Positions 39,414-53,700 are shown, counted from the first letter of the stretch. The stretch is 64,000 bases of DNA from Paulownia fortunei (GCA_019321725.1 CM033115.1:14022673-14086672); one strand, 5' to 3'. Translations and numbers: made by a program. The notes: generated from the letters alone by a model not told the origin.

Positions 39414-39815
39414 TGATATAGAAATTACCTCTTTGTAATAGACCGAGCAAGTTGGAGTGCTAGGCGGTCATGAACCTGGTGGGTTACTATATGCGTCATG
39501 AACTAACGTTAGAGGTGTCGTGGGTTGTTCGGCGAATACCCTCCGACGTTCAAGTCAGTAAGTTGCATAGGTGAATTAAACCAGAAACTAAAGAGTGTTT
39601 AATGCTTAATCAAATGGATACCTTTCAATTATGAAATGAAGGGTATTTATAGTTGTAAAGTCAGATGGTATAATCCTGTATGGAGTGGTACATGCACCGA
39701 ATGGATCTTCTAGGCCTATTGGGCTGAATGTATCATATGAACTTTTTGAACTTAGCTTCTTGGGCCTATTTTGGACTTTGGCTTCTTAGGTCTATTTTGG
39801 GCTCAAGGCCCATCA
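39414..39815 (-). repeat. Right LTR (5' LTR in element orientation)
   Basis: Starts (minus) TGATGGGCCTTGAGCCC and ends TATCA. It is about 30 bases longer than its partner because a CTTCTTGGGCCTATTTTGG-like segment is tandemly duplicated at about 39748-39796. Confidence 0.88.
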
Positions 39816-40674
39816 GACTCCTATAAAATAGGGATTAGGAGTGATGGAGTTAGTTTAGTGAAAACCCTCCGATACTTAAGTCAATATGGGATCGAAGAGG
39901 ATAATCAAAAGAATTTGACTGCTGTAATGTAGCAACATGTAATATAAAATACATACCTTATAAAGATGACCTTTTATAGTGAAAAAATAGAAATGTAATT
40001 GATTGGCAAAAGATTCTATTACTTTGTTTAGATAACCTATATCAAGAAAATCGTCCATAAATCAAGTAGATTGGATAAGGCAGTATCTTCTTTTCTTATC
40101 TAGGATTTGATATAAATAAAGTATGACTCTACTATCAAATTCTGTATTTCCCATTGGACATCAGCTCAGCTTGGACCAGGTCAAAAAGCGCATCTAAATA
40201 GAGTGAACACATTACCTCAACTCGACTACCACCTTGCCCCAGCTAAAATTTCTAGTGCAATAACTTTGTGGGCCTGAGCCCATTCAAAGCTCAAGCATGC
40301 TATCATAACCACTTTATGGGCTTGAACCCCTAGAGAAAGGATGAAGTCCAATTGTCATACTTGAGTCCAAGTTATTTCAGCCTAACATTGTATAGGCACG
40401 ATTTAGGCTAGTAGATTTTAAATTCATATTGATAAATGAATTCCTTGAGTTTTGAATTATTTTCAATTATTATGTATTTCAAATTTTTTAGTAATCATTT
40501 TGAGTTATTTTTTTAATTATTATTTTTAATTTAAAATTCTCTAATATTAAAATCATTTAAATTCTTAGATTGGAGTCATTTTCTTAAATCTAAATCCTTT
40601 AATTCAAACATAACCTTTGATTTTTTTTGTTTGACTTGAAAAGATGAATGCTTGATATATGTCTTTCACTGCCA
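39816..40674 (+). repeat. Right long direct repeat abutting the LTR element
   Basis: Begins GACTCCTATAAAATAGGGAT directly after the last base of the right LTR and ends CTTTCACTGCCA. Collinear with 32850-33745 along its whole length. Confidence 0.85.
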
Positions 40675-41565
40675 TTTGTTCAAATTTCCGCCATTAAAAT
40701 TACTTGTGACTTATTCATTCGATGAATATATTTTTCAATTCTTTGTACGACGCAATTGAAATTAAATGAATTCTAAACTTCTCTTATTATCAAAGTATAT
40801 CAAAGTATATAGACATGACCCATATTATATAGCATTATTTTCTATCGTTGTCTCATTATACATTAATTGATTATATACATATAGTTCAAAGAAGGTAGTA
40901 AATCGTGTAATATCATCATAAGCACACAAACTTACTTAGTAGCCGATAGGTAATGTAAAATTTTCTGTAATCTATATTCAAGCTCCACAAGTCTTGATCA
41001 TTTTATTTCCTAATTAAGTGCCAAATTTATTGCGATTGAGTATATTGTAGAATACTAAAATAATCAAATGAGAAATTATTTAGTAGAAGGAAGAAAGAGA
41101 TAAATCAATTGCTTAAGTAGAAGGAAGAAAGACAGAAATCAATTGCTTAAGTTTGATTTGGAGTGTTTTGAAAGGAATAAGGAGGGTTCCTATTTATAGG
41201 ATTTTGGATGTCCATTCGTTTAAAGCCATATATCCTTGGCTTATAAATTTACACCATTTGATTATATCTTTTAAAATATGATTGTGAAATAATGATTCGT
41301 ATTATATTTATCAACAAAAGTTCACAACTTTAGTATGCATCTCTTATATTTGAATTGATGTATTTAATCATCGTGCTTTTAATGTTAGTAAACTATTACA
41401 ACTTTTTATACGCACATTGTCAACACATTTGTAACCAGTCATGTCCACTAGGCACATTTTCAAAGTTAATTTTTTTTTTATTAAATTGAGACTTTTCAAT
41501 TCACACCCCATTATTCCAATAATTTTCACCTATAAACAGATTTTAATAACTTTATTCTTATACTT
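40675..41565. other. Intergenic, one short tandem repeat
   Basis: No gene seen. A 35-bp unit (AGTAGAAGGAAGAAAGA then AATCAATTGCTTA) occurs twice at about 41083-41150. Confidence 0.5.
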
Positions 41566-42477
41566 TGTTGAAAATCAAAATTATATCACAATGGATTGAA
41601 TTATGAATAGTATATTATTCTTGTGATGAACATAATATTTGTTTCCGTCTCAATTGATATAAGTGAGAGGAAAAAATACGGGGTACCCAAAACTCACACA
41701 AAAAATAAAGTGAGTTCGTAAATTTTTTTTTTTTTTTTTTTTTGTGGATTTTTGTCAATTAATATATTTCTCACATGTATAGTACACACACATATATATA
41801 TTATATGTGATATAATAATTGTGCTAATAAAAGAGAAACAAAAATTTTATAACCTTTTGGGTATTTTATTCATGAATGCAGGACCTAACCATATAAATTC
41901 CCGTGTTCTTCTCCCTTAGATTTTCTCTTTACAATTCAAGTTTTAACATGATATTAGAGCAGTTTTATCAAGCCAGCTCTACTTTTGCTTCCGCATATTT
42001 AAATTATTATGTACTCATTTCGTGGAATAACTATTATTTTCAAACTTTTATTTGGTTCATGATTCATAATATATTTTAATTTCAGTGATTTCTGAAAGAG
42101 TGCAACTCTCAATGGTGCAGTTTTATTATTCAAATTGAACACTCTAACAAATTATTTTCCGCATTCGACTTGCGCGGGAGTATTGAGAATCAAAATCAAA
42201 TTAGAATGAAGTGGGAGTGTTGAGAATTAAAATCAAATTAGAATGAATAATATATTATTTTTTAGATAGCAAAATATTTATTTCTATGTAAATTGATCTG
42301 AGTTATTTCTTCAATTAATGCAATTCTCACATTTCTATTACACTTATGTGTAGGTAATATTTTAATTATGAAAATAAAAGAGAAATGAAAATTTTATAAT
42401 TTTTTTTTACCATTTTATCTGTACATGTTGGCTAATACCCACTATATTCTTCGCTCTTCACAATTCAAATCTAAACA
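41566..42477 (+). mobile_element. TRIM-type miniature Copia-like LTR retrotransposon
   Basis: Two LTRs, 41566-41948 and 42218-42477, both begin TGTTGA-AAT and end AACA or AAACA. Directly after the left LTR comes TGATATTAGAGC (41949-41960), a slightly mutated form of the usual Copia initiator-Met tRNA primer site TGGTATCAGAGC. Just before the right LTR is the purine tract AAGTGGGAG. The flanks are TACTT (41561-41565) and TACCT (42478-42482), a 5-bp target duplication with one change. The interior is only about 270 bases and encodes nothing, so the element is non-autonomous. A duplicate of the first 30-odd bases of the right LTR, with its own purine tract, lies at 42174-42210. Confidence 0.8.
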
Positions 42478-43756
42478 TACCTAAACATTTTTTTACAATT
42501 CTATCATAATACACTTTGACTCTCTTCTTTCCATCCCTAAACTAAAAATTAAAACTAAATATAGTTGACATGACACAAAGGTACATCACAAATATTAGAC
42601 AATAAATCTTTTAAAGATATCTTTTAGGATCAACAACTGATATCTTGAGTAAATCTTCATAATGGTGTACAATAAAGTCATAATATAAAACAAACAACTA
42701 ACATTTGTTAAAGTAAGAAATCACCTATAAAAAAGGAAACAATTCTTACATGAAAACCCTAATAAATTTCCAAAAAAATTATAAATACTATTTTGGTTTC
42801 TCAAACATAATAGACTTATTCCATGTAGTTCACAATAAATCACAATCACAAAACATCTGATTTTGCAAAAAATCATTTAAGACTTAAAAATTGCAAAAAG
42901 CTATTAATTTCGGGAGAATTTGTTTGGAAGAATGTATTAGAGAATATGTGTATTAGGAGAAAAATATAATGTATATTTAATTTTACTCTAAAAAAAATAA
43001 ATTAAGAATGAAACGGGGGAGAGAAAATGATACCAAACATAGCGATAATAACTTGCAAGTGTCCATAAATTTTTTGGACTTTTTCAACAAAAACCCTAAA
43101 TTAGTGATACAAAATATTTATAAAACTTGTAAAAATTATTAATTAAACAACAATATCACACCCCCCTAAACAAAAAAAAAAAAACCATACATACATATAT
43201 TGTGTCAAAACCCTAATAACATCATGTTTTTCAAATCTTAACTAATAATTACCTTTTTTCATGCAACAATCTAAAAATAAAAACATAGAGTAGGGGATTA
43301 AAAGTATACCTTTTCTTTTGAAATCTTGCGGAAAAATAATGACATTTTCAACACTGTCTTTGCTGCTAGCTAGTGGATAAGCGAGTAAAGTCACTCACAA
43401 GTTTTTTTTGTCGTTGGAAATTGGTTTTAAGTTGGGTTTTGATTTAATTTAAGTAGATTTTATTTAATAACAAATGAATATTATTCAATTAAACCTAATC
43501 CACACCATATCTTAACTTTAGTTTAATTGATTTATCAAAATTATTTTTGGATGAATGAAAAATCAATGCTAAAGTGTCATTTAAAGAATGTGAATTGTTA
43601 AAATTAAAAAGTGGTGCGAAAATGAAAAAGTCATTTCTCCCACATCAAAAATTAAAAGAATTAATGCCACTTTATTTAGTTAAAATTGAATACTTGGGCT
43701 TGGGGTAAAAGGACCATCACTGCTTCATGAGGAAAACGACGTCATCGCACCCAGCC
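42478..43756. other. AT-rich intergenic region, no gene seen
   Basis: Nothing beyond low-complexity sequence can be supported here. Confidence 0.4.
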
Positions 43757-43980
43757 CACACAATTTTATAAACACCCTCTCAACAGTTCCAATCGTTGTG
43801 TCAGGCCACAAATTTTCAAGAATGATTGTTACTAATTGTTACTTTTACCTCCATCAACATTTTTAAGGATGGTCAAAAACACCAAGACCACAATTTTATA
43901 AACACCCTCCCTGCAGTTTCAATTGTTGTGCAGAATGGTTGTTACTGATTGTTACCCTTACCTCAATCAACATTTTTAAT
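43757..43980 (+). repeat. Tandem duplication with about 132-bp spacing
   Basis: Copy 1 43757-43866 and copy 2 43889-43980 share CACAATTTTATAAACACCCT, GTTGT, ATGGTTGTTACT-ATTGTTAC-like and TCAACATTTTTAA. It lies 0.8 kb upstream of the TBC gene; whether it belongs to its promoter is unknown. Confidence 0.75.
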
Positions 43981-44776
43981 TATTACTCTGCACAATTTTT
44001 TTTTTTCCAACTATTAAATTACATCAACAGTCCTACAATTGTCAACACGAAAAGCCCATAAAACCCAAGATTGAATGAAGGATTTCTGGATTTCCATGTC
44101 AAAGAGTAAGAGACCAAGAGGTGAGGGAAGTAGTGTTTGGACGCTGATGAGGCCGTAATTAGTCCGGATACTGAGTAATTTTTCCAAATTTGTGTTTCCA
44201 ATCATTTTTTTTTTTTTTTATTTCAACTTAAACAATGGTAAAACAGACACTTATTGACTTCTGTTAAAAAATTTCAATAGCCTTTGATCATAGAAAGTAA
44301 TTATAATTCTGAAACTTAAAAATATATTTGCTTAACTAAGGATGTTGGATGCAGTTAACCCAAATAAAAGGTTGTCATCTCCACAATCTTTGGTTTGTTA
44401 TCTAACTTATTTATAACTAACTTTCCAATAATTTATTAGCTTACATCCAAAAAATGATTTTCAAGTGGTCTTGGCAGTATTATTTGAATGAAAGCCTGCT
44501 TATAACATAAGTTGGAACAAATTAAACTAATTCGATTACATTAAAATTTTGAGATAAAATTGGTTTATATAATATTCAATCTTTAAAATAAAACAACTTA
44601 GAAAATATTAATAAATCATTGCAACTGCATACCGATCAAAATTCAAATGTAGCATAATTGACACATAATTCATGGTATTGTTTTTTCTTGCAAAAATCAT
44701 AAAGGGGAGGGGATAAAGGAAAACTGAGCAACAAATTAGCCATGATCGCACCATAAACCGAGAACAAAAGAAAACC

Positions 44777-47700
44777 ATGAGGAACAACAGCAGCAGCAAC
44801 AGTAGAGATGCGGATCGAAGCAAAGAAGCTTCTTCCTCACCTTCAACTCTTGATTCCAGATTCAATCAAACTCTTAGAAATGTTCAAGGGTATGTGTGTA
44901 TGCATGTTAGTTGCACTTTTAGATCTAGCAATTTATGTTTAGCATATCCCTTTTCTTGCGAAACCCACATTTTAATTGGTTGTGGAAGTCCCATTTCTCG
45001 GTTTGCCTTTGGAGTTTGTTCTATGTTTGGCCAGATTTGAGTGCCCATCTGAAACTTTGTTCAGAATATTGAAATGGGTTTGTGGGAATTTAAGTTCTTG
45101 ATTTGAATTTACGGTCGGTGAATGTAATTTTAATTTTATTGATTCCTGTCTGTTAGCTGATGATGAGACGTGTTTGTAGTTGTCCGTTCCTCTTCTTTTT
45201 TTTTTTTTTCCTCCTTTCTTTTTGTGTGTGTGTGAATTTATGAGATCGTGGAATTGTAAATTTTTTTAGGAGTGTATGTATGTGCTGATAGTTGATGCTG
45301 CAACTAAAATTGGTACTTCAAAGTTGAAAGGATTTGATCGTTAATGGATACATTGTTTGTTTTCAGCCTTTCTAGTTATAGTTATGGAATCTATGAATAG
45401 TGTGCCATTTCCATCTGTACTTTTTCTTCAATTGGTTTCCTCCGTAGATCAAGTTCCTTCTATTTTGCTCTATTTCTACTCTGTAAACTGTCTGACATTT
45501 GCTAAATGTCGAGTGGTGATATGTCTTGGCTATCCAGTTTTCTTCAGATATATAGAAGAGACAGTTTTTGATTTTCTTTAGTGAAGGGCTTTTCTATTGA
45601 GTTTTGCTGCTTTATTGGCCACTTGCTCATCAGTGGCATTACTTTTTTGTTCTCTATCATTGTCATGATTTAGTCAATTTATTTGGTCTATGAGAAAGTA
45701 GTTGATTTGGCATCTGCTGTGCTTTCTCATTAACTTGCCCCTAGTTCAATATGAACTGCATCAAAAAAGCTGTACTGTTGTTGCTGTGATATTAAAATCT
45801 GGTGTCACAAGGTGTTTCTTAATTTATTCCTTTCTCAAAATGTTGAGGACCTAACATTATTCTTAAGATGCACAGGTTGCTCAAGGGTCGCAGTTTCCCT
45901 GGTAAGATATTGATAACGCGGAGATCAGACCCTCTGGATCAATTAGTTTTGCATTCTCCAAACACTGACAGGAGATCTTCAGAGAGTAATATTGTCCATG
46001 GCGAACAAGTGGATAGATCAACTGAGGTTTCCATTTTTATCGCCCATAATACAATAGTTGATTCTCATAGAATTAAATCCTTAGCTTATTAATAGATATT
46101 CTTCATGCATTTAGGGTGAACTTCAAAGCAGAAACAGTACGAATGCTAGTTCATCTGTTAACCATACGGAATCTTCGACTACGGAAAGTGAAAGCACATC
46201 AAAAGAGATCCATAAGTCCACAATGGGAGCTAGAGCTACAGATTCTGCTAGGCTAATGAAGTTCACAAAGGAATTATCTGGGTCCACTGTAATTTTAGGT
46301 TTGTACTTTTCTTCTTTTGCGATAATATTTCAAGCTTATCAGCATGTGATGCTGCTGTTCCTAATAATGGATACAGGGAATGTGACTTTTACTGCATTCA
46401 TCACAGAGTTCTTCTCATCTCCATCCTGTCAGGAAAGTAATACAATATGAGACTGTTTTTTCATCTTATATGCAACCTGATTTTTTGATGACCACTTTTC
46501 TGAATACATCTTATGCGTTCCAAAGAAACATTTCTAGTCACTTGAATCTGAATGTAGTGAATGAATTGCCGATATATGATGATGTGATAAGTTTTTCAGA
46601 TGATGGACCTTTTAATTATTTTTTGCAATACAAATGTGTATCTTGATTGGCTATGAACCTTCTATAGCTACATGTATCAGATTAGCACATATTAGAGGGT
46701 GGATGCTATTGAATTCAATATCATCTATAAAGAGAAGACAGTTCTGTGACTGAGACTGCTTATGTTGCATGAAGTAGTGCTATATCCGGGCTCAATAAGA
46801 CAAAGAGGCATTCTGAAAGTGTCTTAGGCTCCATTTGGTTTCACTTTCTGGAACACAATCCATTTTTGAACTGTTAGAATTTGGATTTATTTTTGATACA
46901 AACTCAAAATACCCAATCATTTTCTGAAACTCTCATTTTCCAATTCACCCACCCCTTTCATTTCACTTGCTTCTTTCATCATAATAACTCCCCACCTACC
47001 TGTCTCTCCCTCTCTCTTGTAAACAAAAAATATCATAAATTTCTTTTAAACACAAAATAAATAACTAAATCAATATCATCATTCACATAATCATTGTTAA
47101 GTTTTGTATTATTAACACATAACTAACTCCATGATTTGACACCACTGACATCACATCTACCCAATGAAATAACACAAGACATCGAATTTGACATGTTTTG
47201 AGATGAAACCAAAATCATCTTCACCACATCCAACTTTTAAATACACTAACCCACACATATATTTATTTTCAAATGAATACTGAGGGCATCTTTTCTACAT
47301 CTTTTACAACACATTTTCTAGAATCTCCTCTAAATATGAAACCAAATGGAGCCCTAACTTCCATGTTTTTATGATGTGAGATACTGAGCCAGATTGTAAC
47401 TTGGATATGACCCTTTTATATTAAAACATTTCCTCTGAATCTCTAGATGTTTTTACATTGAGGCCATATCTTAAAGCAGATGGTATATGTCATGGAAAAT
47501 GATTTTTGGAGTTGCTACTACATTAATAAATGTAGAAGCATCTATAAGTGCTAAGTATTCCATCTTGTTGTGGCTGGTATCCTTTTATCTTCTCTGACGG
47601 GTGAGAAAAATAACTTATGCTCTTTATTTGATCTTTCTTAGTACGAGGACCAAATGACATTGACAATTGAACAACTGAAATTAATTTGCTGTTAAAAGTC

Positions 47701-50700
47701 CATAAGTGGGATTCATTCAGCTTCATTTTGATATATTGTTATAGTGTTGAACTTTTGATCTCTGGTTGCTTTCCTCCCTCCTCTTAATGTTTTCCTTTCG
47801 TCCCACATCATGCAGAAAAACTGCGTGAATTAGCATGGAGTGGTGTGCCTCCATATTTGCGTCCAACTGTATGGAGACTTCTCTTGGTATGCCCAATTCC
47901 TAACTGATGATTCTTGCTTTATCGAAGTCTTAGTAATTTGGATTTTTTCTTTGGGGGAATTTTCTACCAGAATGTCTTTGGTACATGAGTGTGCGCATAC
48001 TGGTTTCCTCTTATAGAGTTGATTGACTTATACCTTTCCAGGCTGCCTAACTCTCTCTCTCTCTCTCTCTCTGTGCCTGGGAAAAGTAAAAGTTTGCATA
48101 ATAAAAACAGATCACACGGAAATAACAAGTTTCTTAGATTCTTGTAGCATTTGGCTTGTCCTATCATTACTGTCAATTATAACTTATTTCTAGCTCTATC
48201 ATTTGGCTGGGAATGGGTGTTTGGTTTGGGTATGTGCCTGAAAGTTAGATTCTGCAGACCTATTAATCCTAGATATTTGGACATGGAAAACCATCAATAT
48301 ATTTGTGACCTTTAGGACTAATTCATCTGTTCAACTTGTGTTTTTCCTTCTTTAATATGTGCTAGAGACATCTTATTTTATTAAAGGCTTTTGGTGTCCT
48401 AACCCCTCGTATAAGTGTTTTAGAATTATCTTTTTGTTTCAGGTCAACTCCTTTAAAAATTGGCACCCAGAGAAGATGGACAATTTGTCAACTAGAAGAG
48501 TTATTAATTCTTAACTTCAGTGTACTTCTCTGGGAGAGTACTCTGAATCCATAATTCCGTACAATAGATGAATTTCGAGATGTATATTAGGTGTGCTGCT
48601 TCTATATCTGTTCTCCATCTATGATCCTTATGATGGAAAATAAGAGTGAATTGAAGGGAGAAAAATTGCTTTACAAGATGTTTCTGCCTGATACCAGGGG
48701 GAAAAGAAAGGAATTAGAATAAGATCTTTTATGTGGAGTGAAAGGTGTAGCTTATAATCTCAATTATGTAAGCTAATAACTATCAGTGAAACAGAGGGAA
48801 GTTGAAAATATGTATCCTTATCTTGAGAATGGACTTGAGGGTTTATGATCAGAACTGTCATTGAAAATTTTTGATGGGAGGAGAAAAGAATGCACTTCTA
48901 GCATTAGGTGAAGCCCTTAAGCTGGTCCCAGCTTTATCTCAGTTATATGTTTGGTTTTACTTCAACCTACTTATGTAATATTTCTGCAGTATGCACAATT
49001 CTACTAAGTTGTTAAATAACTTTGTGATATACTCGATATAGTCTTTCAGATGAATACCGAGTTGCTAAGATACAAATAATATTACCAAATGTATCAGAAT
49101 ATCTTACTATGTCCATTATAATATTTAGTTTTACAATAGAATTATCTTCAAAACGATATTAGTACTGGGTATTAGAGTTATCAAGTTTGATATAGGGAAT
49201 GGAGCATGAGCTTAGAATTTTTATATTATTATCCCACTTAAAATAATGATACTTTTGGATGCTCTTATTTCCATTTTGGATGGCCACGACTAAAGTCCCA
49301 TATCCTCAAATGACAATTTTCTTTGCAAAAGTATGCTCTTTTAGAGCAATGATGTGACATCACTAATTCTCAACCATTTCAAAGATGCATAAAATTTCCA
49401 CTTTTCCAATTCTCATTTAAAATTCCTTGCCAATTGAAAATGGGACATTCAAATAGGGAAAGAGGGAGTATTGGACATGGGCAACATATAAAATATGAGA
49501 TGAGTTTATTTTATATATGATAGAAACAGTAGTATATTTCACATTGTACAGTTTCCCTTGTTGATGTTTATGCTGAATTCTATGCATATGTGTTATAACG
49601 CACACACATATGTTGAAGCAATTTTTGAAATTTAAAGTGCTAATATGAATTAATATAAAGTGCTTGGATGTTGGACAGTTGTATTATATCTTCAAACATT
49701 CCCTTGAAATTCCAGCAACTATTTTACATGAAATATACAAATGAATGACGATCAATTTCCAAATTGGGAATCTTAAAAGGAAAAGTACTCTGTGGGATTT
49801 GTCTCACAATCAAAGACACTCTATTCTCTTCTGCATTATCTTACATGAAGTAGCTGATGGGAATTTTTTTTCAGTTTTAATGTCCAAAGAAGGATACGTA
49901 AATGAGTTGGTCCAGTTGCATGCACTTGTATTTTCATCGTGTCTGTTGAGTTATTTGTATCCTGAATGGTTCATGGAGTTATCATGACTTTGATAGTAGA
50001 CAAATTTAAAATTCCAAGAAAAGGAACATGGGGGTTCATAATCACTTGGGGACACTATTTGATGAAGTGGTGATTGTAACAATGTATAGTGATTGTCCAA
50101 AAAGATATAATAAAGGTCCAAATAGTTTGATGGAGAGGTGTTTTCACTTTTATTTTGTTTGGATAAGTTTTTTAGCTGCTTTTCTTAGTCACGTTTTGGC
50201 CAAAGATTATCATTATTGGGAGCTTTTGAATTGTGAAGCTGCAATTCATCTATTCTTTTCTTTTTCGAGGAGTTCTTGCATCAATTTCTTGGAATATTTG
50301 TTGGTTGTGAACAATTAGGGTTTATGATGCCAAGTTTCAGAATTCTTTTGTTCATCAATTGTTTTTTTGAATTTTAAATATTAACTGACAACAGGGATAT
50401 GCACCCTCTAATTCAGATAGAAGGGAGGGAGTTCTGAGAAGAAAGCGCATGGAGTATCTTGATTGTGTTGCCCAATATTATGACATTCCTGATACGGAGC
50501 GCACAGATGAAGAGATTAACATGCTTCGTCAGGTTTTGTAATCCTTGATTTGTTGTTACTTGTTTCTTCACGTCCTTTAATGGACCATTACCTACTTAAT
50601 GATGGATTCTCATGAACTTGTTAGATTGCTGTTGATTGTCCCAGAACCGTCCCTGATGTCACTTTCTTTCAACAAGTGGAAGTTCAAAAGTCATTGGAGC

Positions 50701-53700
50701 GTATACTTTATACATGGTTAGATGCTCTCTTTTGCACTGGTTTCATCTATTTGCATTTTATTGATGTCGTATACTCTCTTTTGTGGGCATGCCACTGGGA
50801 GACTTTTAATTGAGTGAAGACGATTCATTATGCATTTCTATTCTTAAGGAATGGTTCTGGAACAATGGCTGTCTAGGACTAGAATTTTCATATACCTGTG
50901 TTCTGAATTTGGTAGTTGTTAAAAATGTACCTACACACATCCCTAAGCCCAAATGATAGATTGGTGCACTGAAGGCACTTTGTTGGTGCCAAAGCACAAG
51001 CCCCGACGCTGCATAGAGAATCCCAACAAGAAAGTTTGCAGCGTTAGTATTCACACTAAATTTGGCTTTTGTGTTTTTTGCCTCTATCATCTTATTACTT
51101 TCTTTATAATTAAGTGCTATTTATGTTTAGAATTGAATGTCCAATCAGTGCTTTTGACCAGTTAATTTGACTATTTTTTTGAATTTAATATTAATTACTT
51201 TGGTTGATTTATTTATGTCAGTAATATTAAACAACAGAACAAATACCATGATTGTTAATACATAGTGGGATTATCTGTTGAACCATGAAATGACATTAAT
51301 TGCTGAATTGCAAATGAAATGTTGCGGAGATCTACCTGTGGAAAATGTTTATGTTATAACTAAGGAGTAATTCTGGGATAATTATGGTTAAGTAGCAGTA
51401 CAATACAGAGTCATTAGTAATGTCTGGTATCTCATTGGATGCCATGATGCCTTTGGATAACGGATGGCTAAGAATTTTGCCATTTATGTGGTATTTGTGA
51501 AAGTGTATTGGAATTTGCTTGAATAATTTATGTTTTCCAGAAATATTACTTTGTCCATCCTAATATTCTAGGCATGTAGTTATAGATGAGAGTTGATAAA
51601 GTGAAAGTTTTCTTTACAACGTTGCCCTCAAAAGTAGTGGTATCAGTTCATTACTAGGGTAGGTTTGGAAAAAATTCCATCTCAGGATACGGAGCCTTAT
51701 TTTTGGGATGTTCCAAAAATCAAATAGGAATAATAGATGTGGGACATAGAGAGTATTACGTAACATCAATTTTTTTCAGATGCTTAGTTTGCGTAGGTTT
51801 GAGCTTTGCAATTGAGTCAAAAATGATATTGGCACCTTTCTGCCCTTATTACGTTTAATAATTGAATAGTATCCACGGTTTACAGATATTTGATGCTCTT
51901 TATTGAAATCTGTGGTTTACATATGGCATGATGGGAGGTCTTAAGAATCTCAAATGACAAAATCAATGGAATGATATTGCCTTAAATTTTGGTGAAAGTT
52001 TGTATTTGGGAAATGATTCTAGCAAGTAATGTAGGAGAAGTATGTGAGCATGCTCCTTACAGTCCTAGTAAAAGCTAGTCTGACTTTCAGAATTTGTATT
52101 GTTGAAAGCTGCAGAGAAATGACGGGATAGAAGGATCTAAATTGGGTATATAAAGGATCTGAGTTCAATGGCACAATTCTTGGAAAAAAATAGTTCTTGG
52201 AATGTTGGTATGGTTCTAGTTGATTTTTTTGGTAATAACTATTCATTGATAACATGGAAAGTAGAAAAAATCTGGAATTGTTGATCATTTTCATGGTATC
52301 TGTTATACCATTAGTAACTAATTTATTTTCATGATAATCTGATATTATTTCAGAATATAAATAACTGAGTTTCAAGATATGTCACCCTGGGCTGAAACTA
52401 CAGCAAATCTGGTAGTGAATTACAATACAACTGCTACGTCATATTTATGGGCCAAAATGGAAAATTACCTACCGCCTGGACACCTATTATAAAAAATCTT
52501 AGATATCAAAACCTTGATTCTACTGAATGAATCATGACAAATTTCATAATGTAGTTCATCAATTTGACTTCAAATCTTAAACTGTGCTCCAGATGAGCAT
52601 GCATCAGACAGGACTGACCTGAGTATATTATCTGCCTGGTTTGGTCGTTTATTTTATGCTGTCATTTTCTTTTAGTGCACATGCACACACATTTGTGTTG
52701 GGGATGGTGGTGGTGGAAGGCAACTGCAAAGTTGGTTGAACTGGGTTCCTTTGTAATTCAATAATACATATTGAAGTTGCAACATTTTTTGTAACATTTT
52801 TGTTGCCCTTTATTTATTTGTAGATTTAGGAGGGTTTCTTTTTTCATTGTGGTAATTTCATGTTTACAGTCTAATTTCTTCTGAATTTAGTTCTATTTTT
52901 GGAACAATTGGCAACAATATATTCTACAAAAATTTGTTGATGCCATTTTAGTTATGCGTCAACTAAAATATATATGTAAAAAGTAAATCTAGACTGTAAA
53001 AGACTTTTTGACTTGGTGCTTGTCTGATTATCACATATAGGTGAATGCGTAATATCTTTTAATTGCTTCATTATGGTTGTTTTGCTGGAATTTACTCAAT
53101 TTTTGTCTTTATAAGCAATATAATCGTTAATGACTGTGCTGCTTATTTTATTGTTAGATAGCATCCTTCGTACCAATTTTTGTAATGTTGATACTTGTCT
53201 TATCCCATTCCAGGGCTATACGGCATCCTGCAAGTGGTTACGTGCAAGGAATAAATGATCTTGCGACACCTTTCTTAGTTGTTTTCTTATCAGAATACTT
53301 AGAGGGTGGTGTTGACACTTGGTCAGTGGCTGATCTTTCTCCTGAGAAAATATCGAATGTAGAAGCTGATTGTTATTGGTGTCTGTCAAAGTTGCTTGAT
53401 GGTATGCAAGATCATTACACGTTTGCCCAGCCAGGAATTCAGCGACTAGTGTTTAAGCTGAAGGAATTAGTTAGAAGGATTGATGGTATGACCTTAATAA
53501 TTAGTCCCTTTAAATTGGTTTCTTTCTACCTTGGAATGGATATTTAATTGTTCCTTATCCATGTACATATATACATGCACATGCGTGCAACCCCCTCCAA
53601 ATCCCCATCTTTATGGCTCCATTTTGACTCAGCACAGTTTTTAGATGAGAGTTGAAAACATAAGTTTTGTGCATCTATCACTGTTGCCTTCAAAACTGGT

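Larger units (their letters stand above)
33746..39815 (-). mobile_element. Gypsy-type LTR retrotransposon with gag but no visible pol
   Basis: A 6.07-kb element on the minus strand: LTR 39414-39815, primer-binding site, gag 39186-37881, then 3.7 kb without recognisable protease, reverse transcriptase, RNase H or integrase, then LTR 33746-34118. The 3.7 kb contains many GAGCT/AGCTC-rich short repeats (35280-36130, 36540-36800) instead of pol. It therefore looks like a non-autonomous (LARD-like) element that would depend on a relative for enzymes. The LTRs differ at many sites and gag has frameshifts, so insertion is old. No normal 5-bp target duplication was found; long direct repeats flank it instead. 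Confidence 0.82.

Noticed and set aside
44608..44865. Minus-strand 85-aa frame overlapping TBC exon 1
   Set aside because: Hydrophobic antisense shadow of the serine-rich first exon.
50806..51090. Minus-strand 94-aa frame inside TBC intron 6
   Set aside because: No recognised domain and no codon bias; treated as an intronic chance frame.
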